In this document: in pieces, positions 10,905 through 20,901 of the stretch
Numbering within the stretch: the first letter of the stretch is position 1
Layout of the letters: each line of letters opens with the position of its first letter
Origin: Terrilactibacillus sp. S3-3
Lineage (GTDB): Bacteria > Bacillota > Bacilli > Bacillales > Sporolactobacillaceae
Length of the DNA stretch: 64,000 nt
Direction of reading: 5' to 3'
NCBI GenBank assembly: GCA_030437565.1
Contig: CP129291.1
Location: forward strand, 2,976,001-3,040,000
Program-made: the position numbers and the translations under genes
Notes under the pieces: model-generated
What the model saw: only the letters and a program-made list of their open reading frames with translations
Told to the model about the DNA's origin: nothing
The model's database searches: none

Positions 10905-11430
10905 TGGCATGTTCAGGTTCAAAAATGGGGCGCTCAATCCTAAAATAGCGCGTTCAAACTGCAAAATGGGGCGTTTGGCCTCCGAAATGGGGCCTTCAAC
11001 CCCTAAAATGGAGCGTTCAGCCCCTAAAATGGCGCGCTCAGCCTCCGAAATGGCGCGTTCAGACTTCGAAATGGCGCGTTCAACCTCTGGAATGGCGCGT
11101 TCAGCCTGCAAAATGGAGCGTTCGACCTCTGGAATGGCGCGTTCAGCCTGCAAAATGGAGCGTTCGACCTCTGGAATGGCGCGTTCAACCGCAAAATGTG
11201 GGGTTCAGACTTCGAAATGGGGCGTTCAACCTGCAAAATGGAGCGTTCGACCTCTGGAATGGCGCGTTCAACCGCAAAATGTGGGGTTCAGACTTCGAAA
11301 TGGGGCGTTCAGCCCCTAAAATGGAGCGCTCAGCCTCCGAAATGGAGCGTTCAGCCTGCAAAATGGAGCGTTCGACCTCTGGAATGGCGCGTTCAGCCTC
11401 CGAAATGGCGCGTTCAACCTGCAAAATAAC
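10905..11430. repeat. Tandem array A: about 25 units of 21 bp
   Basis: Each unit contains AAATGG[CAG]GCGTTCA on the plus strand followed by eight more variable bases such as GCCTCCG or ACCTCTGG. The period is 21 bases with almost no spacing change. Because 21 is a multiple of 3, open frames appear on both strands (for example MERSTSG or VERAISE repeats); these lack start signals and are not considered genes. The array fills the gap between the membrane protein and amtB and runs directly into the next repeat type. Confidence 0.9.
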
Positions 11431-11612
11431 AAGTCGAGGGCGGGACCCGGGCCTTTGTTCAACTTTCGGCGGTTTATTAACAACTTTTCGTGTTTTATTT
11501 ACAAGATTTCTGTTTTTTTATTAACAAGTCAGGCGCAGGACCCGGGCCTTTGTTCAACTTTCAGCGATTTATTAACGACTTTTCGTAGTTTATTAACAAG
11601 ATTTCTGTTTTT
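11431..11612. repeat. Two copies of a roughly 95-bp repeat, related to the 61-kb array
   Basis: Two tandem copies share ACCCGGGCCTTTGTTCAACT, then TTTATTAACRACTTTTCG and ACAAGATTTCTG. The reverse complement of this order is found in the array at 60.6-61.6 kb. It lies directly before the amtB ribosome site, so it forms part of that leader. Confidence 0.8.
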
Positions 11613-11661
11613 AAGGAGTGTTTGCAAAATATTTTAATTAAGAGACAAGGAGAGTATCCGG

Positions 11662-13030
11662 ATGATTCATTTATTGAAAAAGAAAATGGCTTTTTTAATA
11701 ACTTTTTCGGCGCTAATATTATTTGTTTTACCAGCTTCCAGGGCATTTGCAGCCAATAAACCCCCTGCCGTCAATTCAGGGGATACCGCGTGGATGCTCA
11801 TTTCGACCGCCATCGTTATTTTCATGACCGTTCCCGGACTGGCTATTTTCTATGGCGGTCTCATGAATGGGCGCAATGTTGTCACCACAGTGATGTACAC
11901 CTTTTCCAGCTTGCTGGTGGTCACCATTATTTGGGTGCTGTGGGGCTACAGCTTAGCTTTTGGCAATGACATCGGCGGGTTCATCGGCGGACTGAATTAT
12001 TTAGGTTTTAATCATGTTGGACAAGGTGCCGCACTCGGAACTTTAACAATTCCTCACTATATCTACGCTATTTTTCAGTGCGCATTTGCAGCGATTACAG
12101 TGGCGATCATCTCGGGCAGTGTGGCCGGAAGAATGACCATGCCGGCCTGGATTCTCTTTTCGGTTGTGTGGATCACGATTGTCTACGCGCCAATGGCTCA
12201 TTGGGTATGGGGCGGCGGCTGGCTGTTCAATATCGGCGAACTGGACTTTGCCGGCGGTACGGTCGTCCATATTCTCTCGGGGGTCAGCGCACTGACCGCG
12301 GCGATCATCATCGGGCCCAGGACCGGCTATCCCAAAAAGACAATGGCTCCGCACAATCTGATGCTTTTCCTTATCGGTGCCGCCTGCCTTTGGTTCGGCT
12401 GGTTCGGCTTCAATGCCGGCAGCGCGCTCGCCTCTAATGGGCTGACCGCTCTCACTTTTGCCAATACGCAAATTGCTGCCGCCGCCGCCGGATTTGCTTG
12501 GATGTTAATAGAATGGATCGTCCGCAAACGCCCGACGCTTGTCGGCGCCGGTACCGGGGTGCTGGCCGGACTCGTCGGGATTACGCCGGCAGCCGGGTAC
12601 GTGACCGTGCTGTCGGCCCTCATTATCGGCTTTACAACCGCACCGATTTGCTATTTTGGCGTGAACTATATTAAACAGCGCCTCAAATACGACGATACCC
12701 TGGACGCATTCGGCACGCACGGCATCGGTGGCATTTGGGGCTCGCTTTTGACCGGACTTTTGGCCACAAAATCCGTCAATTCGGCGGGCGGCAATGGCCT
12801 GTTTTACGGCAATCCCGTCCAGCTGCTCCATCAATTTGTCGGAGTGGGAACGGCAATTGGTTTGGCCGTCATCGGTACCTATATTGCCATGAAAGCCATT
12901 GTTGTTTACACCTCTTCGCGTCAGCAAAGAGGACGAACTGACGGGAATGGATCTGAGTTTTCACGACGAGCCCGCCTATTACTCCGATAATCAAAATGCC
13001 GAATTTCCACAAAAAGCTGTCTCGAAATAA
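11662..13030 (+). CDS. amtB: Ammonium transporter Amt, shifted frame at the C-terminus
   Basis: Moves ammonium across the cell membrane. A signal-like N-terminus is followed by 11 helices; the gate and the twin-His pore are seen in PMAHWVWGG and FGTHGIGGIWG, and FYGGLM near the start is characteristic. The raw frame ends at 12990, but a one-base slip near 12913 in CTCTTC restores a normal cytoplasmic tail (LRVSKEDELTGMDLSFHDE) ending at 13030. Start ATG 11662 follows AAGGAGA. Unlike most amtB genes it is not followed by a PII (glnK) gene; a terminator follows at once. Ammonia released by the nearby amine oxidase is one possible context. Confidence 0.9.
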
Positions 13031-13041
13031 TTTAAGATTGA

Positions 13042-13078
13042 GCCGTCCTGTTTTCTAATTTTTGGAGAACAGGGCGGC
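13042..13078 (+). terminator. Terminator of amtB
   Basis: GCCGTCCTGTTTTCT pairs with AGAACAGGGCGGC across a short loop, 12 bases after the amtB stop. Confidence 0.65.
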
Positions 13079-13267
13079 CTTTAGTATCAAAAGCTTGGTT
13101 AAAGTACGTCCCCACTTGCCGTTTCTGCAATTGCAAAACCCTTTTTTGACAAAATCATTGGCAGATCCTCCTGTCATCATCAAGAACCAAGACTTTTAAT
13201 TGCTTATTGTTATCATCCTTTAAGCGGATATTCAGTCATCTTTTACATTTGTTTTATCCCGCATTAA

Positions 13268-13318
13268 CGGGCATTAAGACTCCCACCTCAAGGTTCATAG
13301 GTGGGAGATAACTGCCCG
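13268..13318. ncRNA. Nested hairpin, possible IS200/IS605-type end or small structured RNA
   Basis: An outer stem CGGGCA/TGCCCG (13268-13273 and 13313-13318) encloses an inner perfect nine-base stem CTCCCACCT/AGGTGGGAG (13280-13288 and 13299-13307). This layout resembles the subterminal hairpins and guide-RNA scaffolds of IS200/IS605 elements, but no tnpA or tnpB lies nearby. It sits in a 500-bp gap with no supported gene between amtB and the multicopper oxidase. Confidence 0.35.
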
Positions 13319-13599
13319 TAAAAGCCCGGCATTAGGAACACAGACTAAAGGCACCACATCCTGTGAGCGCAACTAACAATCAGTGGGGGATGGAAGAAAA
13401 CTCCCAGTGATTGATTGAAGTTTCACTTTATCTTTAAACCCCGCTCCGTCGTTTGCTCAACCATGCACAAGCAAAGCAGCAGGTTGAAAGTAATTTTGTT
13501 AGCTGATCGTTGACGAATTTTTGTCTGTATCGTTTTCTCTACAGTTTCTCCACATTTATTGGGTACAATGAGTACAAATTGGATAAGGAGAGACTCCGC

Positions 13600-15143
13600 A
13601 TGAAGAAAATAGTCCTTGCATTCATGGCGATTTTTATATTATCAGTCATTACAGCATGTTCTTCGGACACAAGCACTTCAAAAACCAGTCATTCGGCAAA
13701 GGCTTCTCAACCGCCGAAAATTTTGCACGGTCCGAACATCACGCTTGTCGCTAAAAAAGGAACTCAGCAGCTTGCGAATGGCGTCACGGTTCCGGTATGG
13801 ACATTTAATGGCACAGCGCCGGGTCCGGAAATTCGAGTGAAAAAAGGCGAAAAAGTGAAAATCACCCTAAAAAAAACGAACTGCCGTCTCCCGTTTCCAA
13901 TCCATTGGCACGGCTATCCTGTTCCAAATAGCATGGACGGCATTCCCGGTGTGACTCAGGATGCCGTGGCACCAGGAAAGAGCTTCACGTATGAATTTAC
14001 AGCCAATAAACCGGGAACCTATTGGTATCATTCGCACCAAGATTCTGTCAACCAAGTGGATCGCGGCTTGTACGGGGCCTTCATTGTTGAAGATCCCAAG
14101 GAAAAATATGATGATGACTATACGTTAATGCTCGATGAATGGGATACGAATAAAGCGGACATCAATGCTCAATTAAAAACAATGACGAGTAAAAAAAGGA
14201 CCGACAGTTCCGGCATGCATGGCATGAATATGAGCGGTATGAACATGAATGGATCAAACATGATGATGAAGGACAACATGAGTATGTATAATTTGTATAC
14301 AATCAATGGAAAAAGCGGCGATTTAGTACGTCCATTAAAGGTTAAAAAAGGCGACAAAGTGCGCCTGCGCTTCATTAACGCTGGCTACCTCCCGCATATA
14401 TTGACATTCATGGACATGCCATTAAAATCATTGCAACGGATGGACAGCCTGTTCATGATCCGCAGCCGGTGAAAAATCATGTCATTTCCATTGCCCCCGG
14501 CGAACGGTATGATGTCGTTTTTACTGCGGACAATCCGGGAAAATGGTATATTGAAGATCATGGATCTGCTAAGGGAACAAAGGGGATGAAGGCCATTATC
14601 GATTATGCCGGCAGTGGCAAAATGAAAGATCAATCAAACGCTAAAGCCTCATTGCCGTCGATCAATCTTGCTAACTATGGTTCAAAAACAAAACCCGAAT
14701 TTACACTTAACCAGAAATATGATGTCACCTATACGATGAATCTTAATGTAGGCATGGATAGAAACAAAATGGTGTACACGATTAACGGAAAAACGTATCC
14801 AAACACGAAACCGATCGATGTAAAAAAAGGCGATCGGGTTAAAATCAAACTCGTCAATCGCGACATGATGAATGACCATCCGATCCATTTGCATGGCCAT
14901 ACTTTCCAAGTCTTAAGCAAGAACGGCAAACTGCTGAAAGGCTCGCCAATATATAAGGATACATTGAATTTAAAGCCGGGAGAAAAATATGATATCGCTT
15001 TTTTAGCCGATAATCCCGGAATCTGGATGCTGCACTGCCACGAACTTCATCACGCATCCGCAGGCATGGTGACCGAGGTGCGCTACACAGATTATCACCC
15101 AACTTATGTGCCAAAAAATTCAAGTTCAAATAGTCCGGAGTAA
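13600..15143 (+). pseudogene. Multicopper oxidase lipoprotein, one frameshift
   Basis: A surface oxidase of phenols or metal ions. The lipobox is VITAC at residue 20 and the start at 13600 follows AAGGAGA. All four copper-binding blocks are present: HWHG, WYHSHQ, HPIHLHGH and HCHELHHASAGM (Cys, His and Met of the type 1 centre). A Met-rich insertion (MHGMNMSGMNMNGSNM) in the middle resembles the one that controls copper access in CueO-like enzymes. The frame slips near 14405; the restored sequence reads HGHAIKIIATDGQPV. Length about 513 residues. It is followed 55 bases later by a SHOCT protein, probably on the same transcript. Confidence 0.85.
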
Positions 15144-15197
15144 ACAGGAAAAAAATAAAATCAACGACAAAAAAATTTAAAAAAGGTTGTGATAAAA

Positions 15198-15431
15198 ATG
15201 ATGGGATGGTACGGAATGATGAACGGTTGGGGAATGGGCGTATTTGGCTGGATCGTGCAATTATTAGTACTACTGTTCTTCGTCTATTTGGCTGTCATGA
15301 TCATAAAGAAATCAAATAACGGATCAAATAATGAAGACCGCAGCGAAGCTATTTTAAAAGAACGATTTGCGAGAGGCGAGATCACGGAGAGGAAGGAATA
15401 TAAAAAAATGAAGAAAGTGCTGCATGAGTAG
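15198..15431 (+). CDS. Small SHOCT-domain membrane protein
   Basis: 77 residues: a Met/Trp/Gly-rich N-terminus (MMGWYGMMNGWGMG), one membrane helix at about residues 16-36, and a C-terminal SHOCT domain with ILKERFARGEITERKEYKKM. The ATG at 15198 has AAAAGG 11 bases before it. Proteins of this type commonly accompany multicopper oxidases and copper-export genes, which fits the gene upstream; the exact role is unknown. Confidence 0.75.
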   Translation: MMGWYGMMNGWGMGVFGWIVQLLVLLFFVYLAVMIIKKSNNGSNNEDRSEAILKERFARGEITERKEYKKMKKVLHE

Positions 15432-15469
15432 CATCCACAAACCGTTAAATAACCGACTATCAATTTTAG

Positions 15470-15507
15470 AGGCAAGACATCGAGATCACGTTCTCGATGT
15501 CTTGCCT
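15470..15507 (+). terminator. Rho-independent terminator
   Basis: A perfect 16-base stem (AGGCAAGACATCGAGA and complement) with loop TCACGT is followed by five T. It ends the multicopper oxidase and SHOCT unit. Confidence 0.9.
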
Positions 15508-15607
15508 TTTTACATTCTATGTGTAACTCAAGTTGTGACCTGCTGTTTAATATGGCACAATCTTAGACTTTCCCGTTCGAGCGCATGAATACGATGAATC
15601 GAATTAG

Positions 15608-15640
15608 CGATGGCCCTCCCCAAAATGGAGAGAGCCATCG
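15608..15640. terminator. Hairpin after the M30-like peptidase
   Basis: CGATGGCCCTCC pairs with GGAGAGAGCCATCG, five bases past the stop codon of the leftward gene. There is no long T run. Confidence 0.55.
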
Positions 15641-15644
15641 ATCT

Positions 15645-17741
15645 TTATTGCACCTTCACTTCTTTTATCTTGCTTTTATTGCCGGCCTTGTCTTTGGCAT
15701 AGACTTTCAATTTAGCGCCTTTCTTTTGTTGATGAATTTTCACGCTGTAGCGGCCTTGGGAACTCGCGACGGCTTTGCCTAAATACTTGCTGCCGTTATA
15801 AACATAAACCGCGGCGCCTTTTTCCGCTTTTCCGGTTACGCGGGTTGATTTGGACGTGACCTTATCAACGCTTGGGGTGCCCGGCGCTGTCTTATCGGCG
15901 ACTTTAAAGGATGTGCCCGCGCTTTGATTGCCCGCCTTGTCAATCGCATAGGCGGTTAACGTGGTGCCCGCCTTTTGTTTGCTCTTGATTTTCACCGAGA
16001 AAGTACCCTTGCTGCTGGCGGTGCCTTGTCCCAAAGTTGTTTTTCCTGATTTGATCACCACTTTTGAGTAGGCTTCGGCTTTTCCGGATATCGTTGTCTG
16101 GTTGTCCCCAAAAGTGTAGACAGTCGGTTTGGCAGGCGGTGTTTTGTCGCTGACCGTGACCGTCGCTGCAGCGCTCTTATTGCCGGAGCCGTCTTCAGCG
16201 GATACCGTTAATTTGCTGCCCGCCTTTTGTTTCGCGATCGTGATTTTGAAATTGCCTTTATTGTCGGCCCATTTATAACCCAGCCGGCTGCCGTTTTTCA
16301 CCGTCACTTCTGAACCGGCTTCCGCCGTTCCAGCAACAGAAGTACTGGCATCGCTCACTCCGTTCACTTTCGGCTTCGCAGGTGCCGTCTTGTCAACTGT
16401 TATCGTTGTATAGGTAACATCAGGACCTTTATTTGCCGGAACTGTAAAGGGACTTGATGAATTAATTGGCTTAACAACTGAACCGCCTCCTCTTAAATTC
16501 AAAGAAGAGCCGCTATAGGTCAGTGATTTCAGCGAGTTAAACCCTGACTCGCCGTGAAATCCGTAGAGCCCCCAAAGCTGTTTCAAAAACAATGCCTCAC
16601 GAAAATCAGTCATGAACTTTGCAAACGACAGCTTGGGATTAATATATTTATGGATGACGTCCTCCACTGCCTTATAGTCGCTGTTAGGATCGTCGATTAA
16701 TGCTTTAAAAATCCCATTTCCCTGGCCGTATTGTATTCTCAGATATTGGAAAAATAAATAAGATAACGAATAATTGGCCAGCGTATCTCCTTCATAATCC
16801 CAGTATAATAGCGAATGACCATTGGCAATATCCGAATCTTTATTATAATAATCAATACGGTCTTGAAGCACTTTTCCCGAATAGATTTGCTCGGCTGCCA
16901 TCGACAGCCCCTCATTCATCCAGGTATCCATTTCGCCGTATCCGTGAACGAGCACTCTTTGATTGTAATTAATCATATGTTGAAATTCGTGCGCCAACGT
17001 TGAATAGGCTTGAGTGACATCCTTGGTTGTGCCGGTTCCCATCGTTGGATATGTGTCAATATAGAAAATTTCAGAGTCATTGGAATACGGAGCATTATAT
17101 AAATCCCCGGGATAAAAGTAGCCGGCAACATAACCGCCGCTGCCGCTAAATCCATCCTGGATGTCATAGCACAAAATATTCACCTTTTTGTTGCCATCAA
17201 CATCCGATTCAGTTCCAAAATTTTTGACTATCTAACGGATGGATCTTATTATCAAATTCTTTTCCCAGTTTTTCTGCTTCTGCCGATGTGATTTGTTTTT
17301 TATCTTTATAAACCCAGACATTGGCTGTCGAGCCGCTGTACTCCAGCGTAGCGGATATTTGGTAATTATCTTCCGTTTCTGATGCGTCGACACCCAAAAC
17401 TTCTTACTGTCCCCAACTTTATAGCTGGCCTGAACCGTGCGTGTGCTTCTTTGTATAAATTTATTCTTATACTTAGAAGGATTGAACGGCTTTTCGTAAT
17501 CCAATCGATAAGCAGCCTTGCTGGATGTCGATGCATACTGATCATTATTGATCTGAAAAGAACCGGAACCCTCACTTTGGTCGCCGTTGGTAGATTCGTT
17601 GCTTATCAGAACATAACGCTCAGAATTAGAGGAGGCTGTCGAACTTGCCTGAGCACCAAAGGGTAAAGAAAATAATAGTAAACTAGTTAATATAGCGCAA
17701 AAAGATTTTCTAAATAGCTTCAACAAGAACCCTCTTTTCAT
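15645..17741 (-). pseudogene. Secreted M30-like metallopeptidase with Ig-like repeats, two frameshifts
   Basis: A signal peptide (MKRGFLLKLFRKS then a hydrophobic stretch ending QAS) leads to a propeptide-like region and a zinc peptidase domain with HEFQHMIN and the downstream acidic block WMNEGLSMAAE, as in the M30 hyicolysin group. Then come three bacterial Ig-like modules, each starting with a variant of DKTAPAKP and containing the GKAEAGSKV or similar strand, ending in KVYAKDKAGNKSKIKEVKVQ. Frameshifts near 17398 and 17190-17215 split the N-terminal third. Joined length is about 695 residues. It is likely exported to the wall and degrades extracellular protein. Confidence 0.75.
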
Positions 17742-17895
17742 ATTCCGGATGCATCATTGTACAGTTAGACTAAAAAGATAAAATAAGTCCCATAAGCAGT
17801 ACACTCATTATATCATCATAGTGCCATGCCATAGATAAATATATTATTATTTTTTAGACATCAAAGTTTAGCAGCTTTTATATATTTAAAACTGC

Positions 17896-17924
17896 AAAAC
17901 GAGACGGGATGCCCATCTCGTTTT
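17896..17924. terminator. Terminator downstream of pgaD
   Basis: AAAACGAGA pairs with TCTCGTTTT around an 11-base loop, and T runs lie on both sides. It follows the leftward pga genes. Confidence 0.75.
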
Positions 17925-17963
17925 TTTGCATACATCTATTTATTCCTTTTTGATTATTGCCTT

Positions 17964-18431
17964 TCATCTTTCCGCTTCTTTTTCATCGCCCGGATCGGGT
18001 TTCTTTCGAAAGTAATGACTTTCGCATTTTTTTTTTAACTTCATATAATTCTCTCTAGATACCAATTGGAGAGCAAGCATGTCCTCATCCGATGCCCGGC
18101 GCGGATATTTTCTTCTTGTTAACGGACCGAATCGCTTTTTTATTGTAAAAGCGCCAGCTCCAGAGCAGAGTAAAAAAAACAGCAGCCAAATCGCCGCTCC
18201 GAAATAAAGAAAGTGCCGCAACTGACTATTGGGCATATCCAGTTTGTTCTTAAGGAGATCCAAAAATTCATTATGAAAGCCAATCAAAGCGCTCAGGAAA
18301 AAAAGCAGGACAAGCAGGCTGTATCCCCAGAAGAAAGCGGTAAAAACCACGGCAATACAAGTGGCCAGCGATATTCGATCCGATTCGATAATCAGGCTGT
18401 TTTTTTGTGTCCTCTGTCCGGGCTGACCCAT
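17964..18431 (-). CDS. pgaD: PgaD-like accessory membrane protein
   Basis: 155 residues with two strong membrane helices (about 21-48 and 73-95) and a basic cytoplasmic tail. PgaD proteins assist the PgaC glycosyltransferase in making poly-beta-1,6-N-acetylglucosamine. Sequence similarity within the PgaD family is always low, so the call rests on size, topology and position: its start overlaps the end of pgaC by 40 bases. A pgaD-type partner is more familiar from Gram-negative bacteria, while staphylococci use IcaD. Confidence 0.6.
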   Translation of the reverse strand: MGQPGQRTQKNSLIIESDRISLATCIAVVFTAFFWGYSLLVLLFFLSALIGFHNEFLDLLKNKLDMPNSQLRHFLYFGAAIWLLFFLLCSGAGAFTIKKRFGPLTRRKYPRRASDEDMLALQLVSRENYMKLKKKCESHYFRKKPDPGDEKEAER

Positions 18432-19644
18432 CTGGCATACCCTCCTTTAATCCTTGTCATCACCGCTCTTGGAAAAGCGACAATAACAACCAGCGTACTG
18501 ACCATCCAGTAAAGGACCGGATACCACGCCGCCCATATATAATATTTTTTTATCGGGTCATGCTTGGAATCAATCATGCTGGCAATAAATAACTGCAGAA
18601 AACTCATCAATACAAGCGAAAATGAAGACAGCGTCAGCCACATACAATGTTCCAGCAGTGTCAGTGAAGTGATCTGCTTCCAAATGGTTAAGCCGAGCCA
18701 TGAAAATGACCAGCCAATACTTAAACACTGTTCAATGTAAATCGGCCAAAGCCGCCTTTGCCGCCAATCGAGAAAAATGCGCCAGTGCCGCAAAAGCACC
18801 TCTTCGCCGCCCTGAGCCCAGCGGACGCGCTGTTTCCAAATCCCCTTAATTGTTTCAGGAACAAACATCCAGCATAAAGCCCGCGGTTCATAGCGAATAT
18901 CCCAGAAGCGGCGCTGCAGTTTCCAAGAAACGGCAATGTCCTCCGTGATCATATCCCGATCCCATAAGCCGACATCTACGAGCGCTTTTTTGCGAAAAGC
19001 GGCGACAACGCCCGATACGGTCATCACTTTTCCCAAAATACGCTGCGTTCTTTTAATCGATCCAATAATCGAGGCATATTCAACAATTTGTAATCGGCCG
19101 AGAAGCGTTCGGCGATTTCGCACTCTTGGATTGCCCGTCACGGCGCCGACTCTTTCTCCTTTATGAAGAAAATGATAGATGAGATAATAAGCAGCGTTTG
19201 GATCCAAGATGGCATCCGCATCCACACAGATTAAATACTCGGCCCTCGCCGCATGACAGGCCAGATGCAAGCTGTTTGCCTTTCCACAATTTTCCTGGCA
19301 ATCAATCACTCTTAATTCCTCGTATTGCCCGGCAAGACGGCACAGGACTTCTGACGTTCTGTCGGTGCTGCCGTCATTTACGGCGGCAATGATCTCTTTT
19401 TTTGGATAAGGCATCGCAGACAAATGGCGGATCGTTTCTTCAATCGTGTCCTCTTCGTTGTAACACGGAATAATGAAACTGACCATTGGCCAGTCATAAT
19501 CATCAAAATCAATATCTTTTTTTTCTCGCTCGCGATACATAAAAAAAAATCAGCGCACCGGCCATCCAAAATAATGACATGATAAATGGAAAAAAAAAAT
19601 ACAAAAGTAGATAAATAATTCATATGATGAGAAAAAAAAGGCAT
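18392..19644 (-). pseudogene. pgaC: Poly-GlcNAc synthase (PgaC-like glycosyltransferase), one frameshift
   Basis: A membrane family-2 glycosyltransferase that polymerises UDP-N-acetylglucosamine into a biofilm polysaccharide. Motifs appear in order: IIPCYNEED, NDGSTDRT, VDADA (the DxD site), MITEDIAVSW and QRVRWAQGG (the QxxRW site), followed by three or four C-terminal helices. The natural start is ATG 19644 with GGAAAGAGG before it; it begins with two helices, and the frame slips in the run of ten A at about 19588-19598. Full length is about 417 residues. No pgaB/icaB deacetylase is present nearby. Confidence 0.85.
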
Positions 19645-19732
19645 GATCACAGCCTCTTTCCTTGAAAATAAACGCAATAGCGATGTGCCTCCACGATCAT
19701 TCTAAGAAATATCCTTCGCCTTGTAAATGTAA

Positions 19733-19793
19733 ATCATTAGGGAGAGCTGCCAATTTTTCTCGAATTAAAAAAATCATTATTTTCCCTAATGAT
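19733..19793. promoter_or_regulatory. 11-base inverted repeat upstream of pgaC
   Basis: ATCATTAGGGA (19733-19743) is perfectly complementary to 19783-19793, with a 39-base spacer. It lies about 90 to 150 bases before the pgaC start and may be a paired operator. Confidence 0.4.
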
Positions 19794-19837
19794 AACGTAT
19801 CTTAGACTTAGATTACCTATTTCACATGAAAAGGAGT

Positions 19838-19871
19838 AAAAACGTTGAGTGCAAATTACCTCAACGTTTTT
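19838..19871. terminator. Hairpin next to the immunity gene stop
   Basis: AAAAACGTTGAG pairs with CTCAACGTTTTT. The T run reads on the plus strand and the A run gives T on the minus strand, so it can end the leftward toxin-immunity transcript. Confidence 0.75.
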
Positions 19872-20432
19872 TATTTCATACTTCTATATTCAATTGGTCC
19901 CATGAATTCAGTAATTACCATTATATGTTCTTTTAGTTTTACTTTTTTTAAGTTTTCTACTTTTTCAAACCCACCTAATCCTAAAAGGGGGGGGGGTGTA
20001 TCCAAAACATTCATCAAATTTTAACGTTCCATATTTTTTCACTGCTAAAAAATATTGACTTGAATCTAATTCTTCCTCTACAAATTCTTTATCCTCTAAA
20101 TCAGAAAAAAAATATTTAAAGGATAATCCTTTCAACTTGCTTTTTTTTCTGTATTTAATCAGCATTAAATACTTATTCTCCTCCCAAGTTATAATATCTC
20201 CCAAGCCTGTGGAAAAAACTGGTATGGCAACATCTTTTCTAAAATATGATTCTTGTAATATTTCTTTATAATCATCTGGATTAATAACTTTTAGGTAATC
20301 ATCTAAAAAACTACCAAAACCATATTTTTTTCATATATTAATTATTTTTTGAGGGAGATTATCTTCATATTCCTCTATAAGTCCTATTCACGGGTTTAGA
20401 AACTTTAAAATCGGAAAAAAAATATTTTTCAA
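19871..20432 (-). pseudogene. Tdi1-like immunity protein (GAD-like/DUF1851), several lesions
   Basis: The restored protein contains KKYGFGSFLDDYLKVINPDDY, a central VFSTGLGDIITWEENKYL block, YGTLKFDECFGYTP and a C-terminal GGFEKVENLKKVKLKEHI, the signature of DUF1851 proteins such as Tdi1, which neutralises the Ntox15 DNase Tde1. Translation would begin at TTG 20432 after GGAGAG. Lesions are a shift near 20385, a TGA where the family has Trp (before KKYGFG) and a slip in the run of ten G at 19987-19996. Its position directly after the Ntox15 tip supports the immunity call. Confidence 0.7.
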
Positions 20433-20454
20433 TAACACTCTCTCCTTTCTAACT

Positions 20455-20794
20455 TCAATGAGTTAACCTCACATTTAAATAGGTGTTCTTCAATTGCTCA
20501 GGTGTCATATTCTTAGCCATTTTTTTAATCTGTTCATCTACGACATCTATTCGGTATCTCCATTGACTTCCAATAGATGAATTAATATGTTTATCTCCCA
20601 TTCCGCCAATTATATCAGCCTTTCCACCCGCTATCTGGTCAGGATTATGTAGCGCAGCTTGTGTATCTAACCAATCATTAGCCTGTTTTCTAGCTTCCTT
20701 AGCTGATAATCCAGCATCTCTTAGTTCTTCATATTTTTCTACATATGCTTTTTCTCTTGCAGCCTGTTGCGCAGCATTTCCTTCAATCGCTCTA
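20455..20794 (-). pseudogene. C-terminal part of an Ntox15 (Tde1-like) DNase toxin, cut by IS21
   Basis: The frame reads EGNAAQQAAREKAY, WLDTQAALHNPDQIAGG, GGMGDKHINSSIGSQWRYRID and TYLNVRLTH to a stop at 20457. ALHNPDQIAGG carries the HxxD active-site motif of Ntox15, a DNase domain of polymorphic toxins, and NSSIGSQW is the second conserved block. The 5' part is at 23751-23893 on the other side of the IS element; joining at GCTCTA gives AEGRAIEGNAA with no frame loss. The stop lies 23 bases before the immunity gene. Confidence 0.8.
20789..20794. repeat. Target-site duplication, left copy (GCTCTA)
   Basis: GCTCTA occurs exactly at 20789-20794 and 23751-23756, bordering TG...CA element ends. 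Removing one copy plus the element restores the toxin frame, which shows it is a true duplication. Confidence 0.85.
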
Positions 20795-20901
20795 TGTATA
20801 TAGTAATCTAAAAGTACCCCATCAGAGTCACTGAAAAGTCCCCCACTTAATTATAATAGACCCACAGGCAAAAGGATGTCTTACTGTGGGGAGATGGGGG
20901 G

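Noticed and set aside
10860-11429. Overlapping frames on both strands encoding MARSTSG and VERAISE repeats
   Set aside because: Same cause: period of seven codons in array A. No ribosome site precedes any of them.
10905-11430. CRISPR array
   Set aside because: Units are head-to-tail with no unique spacers of 30 or more bases, and no cas gene is nearby. The same applies to arrays B and C.
12043-12927. Leftward frames opposite amtB
   Set aside because: Shadow frames in GC-rich coding DNA; amtB is unmistakable on the other strand.
20330-20345. Selenocysteine or other recoding of the TGA in the Tdi1-like gene
   Set aside because: The family has Trp at this place, there is no evident selenocysteine insertion hairpin, and the gene has further lesions.
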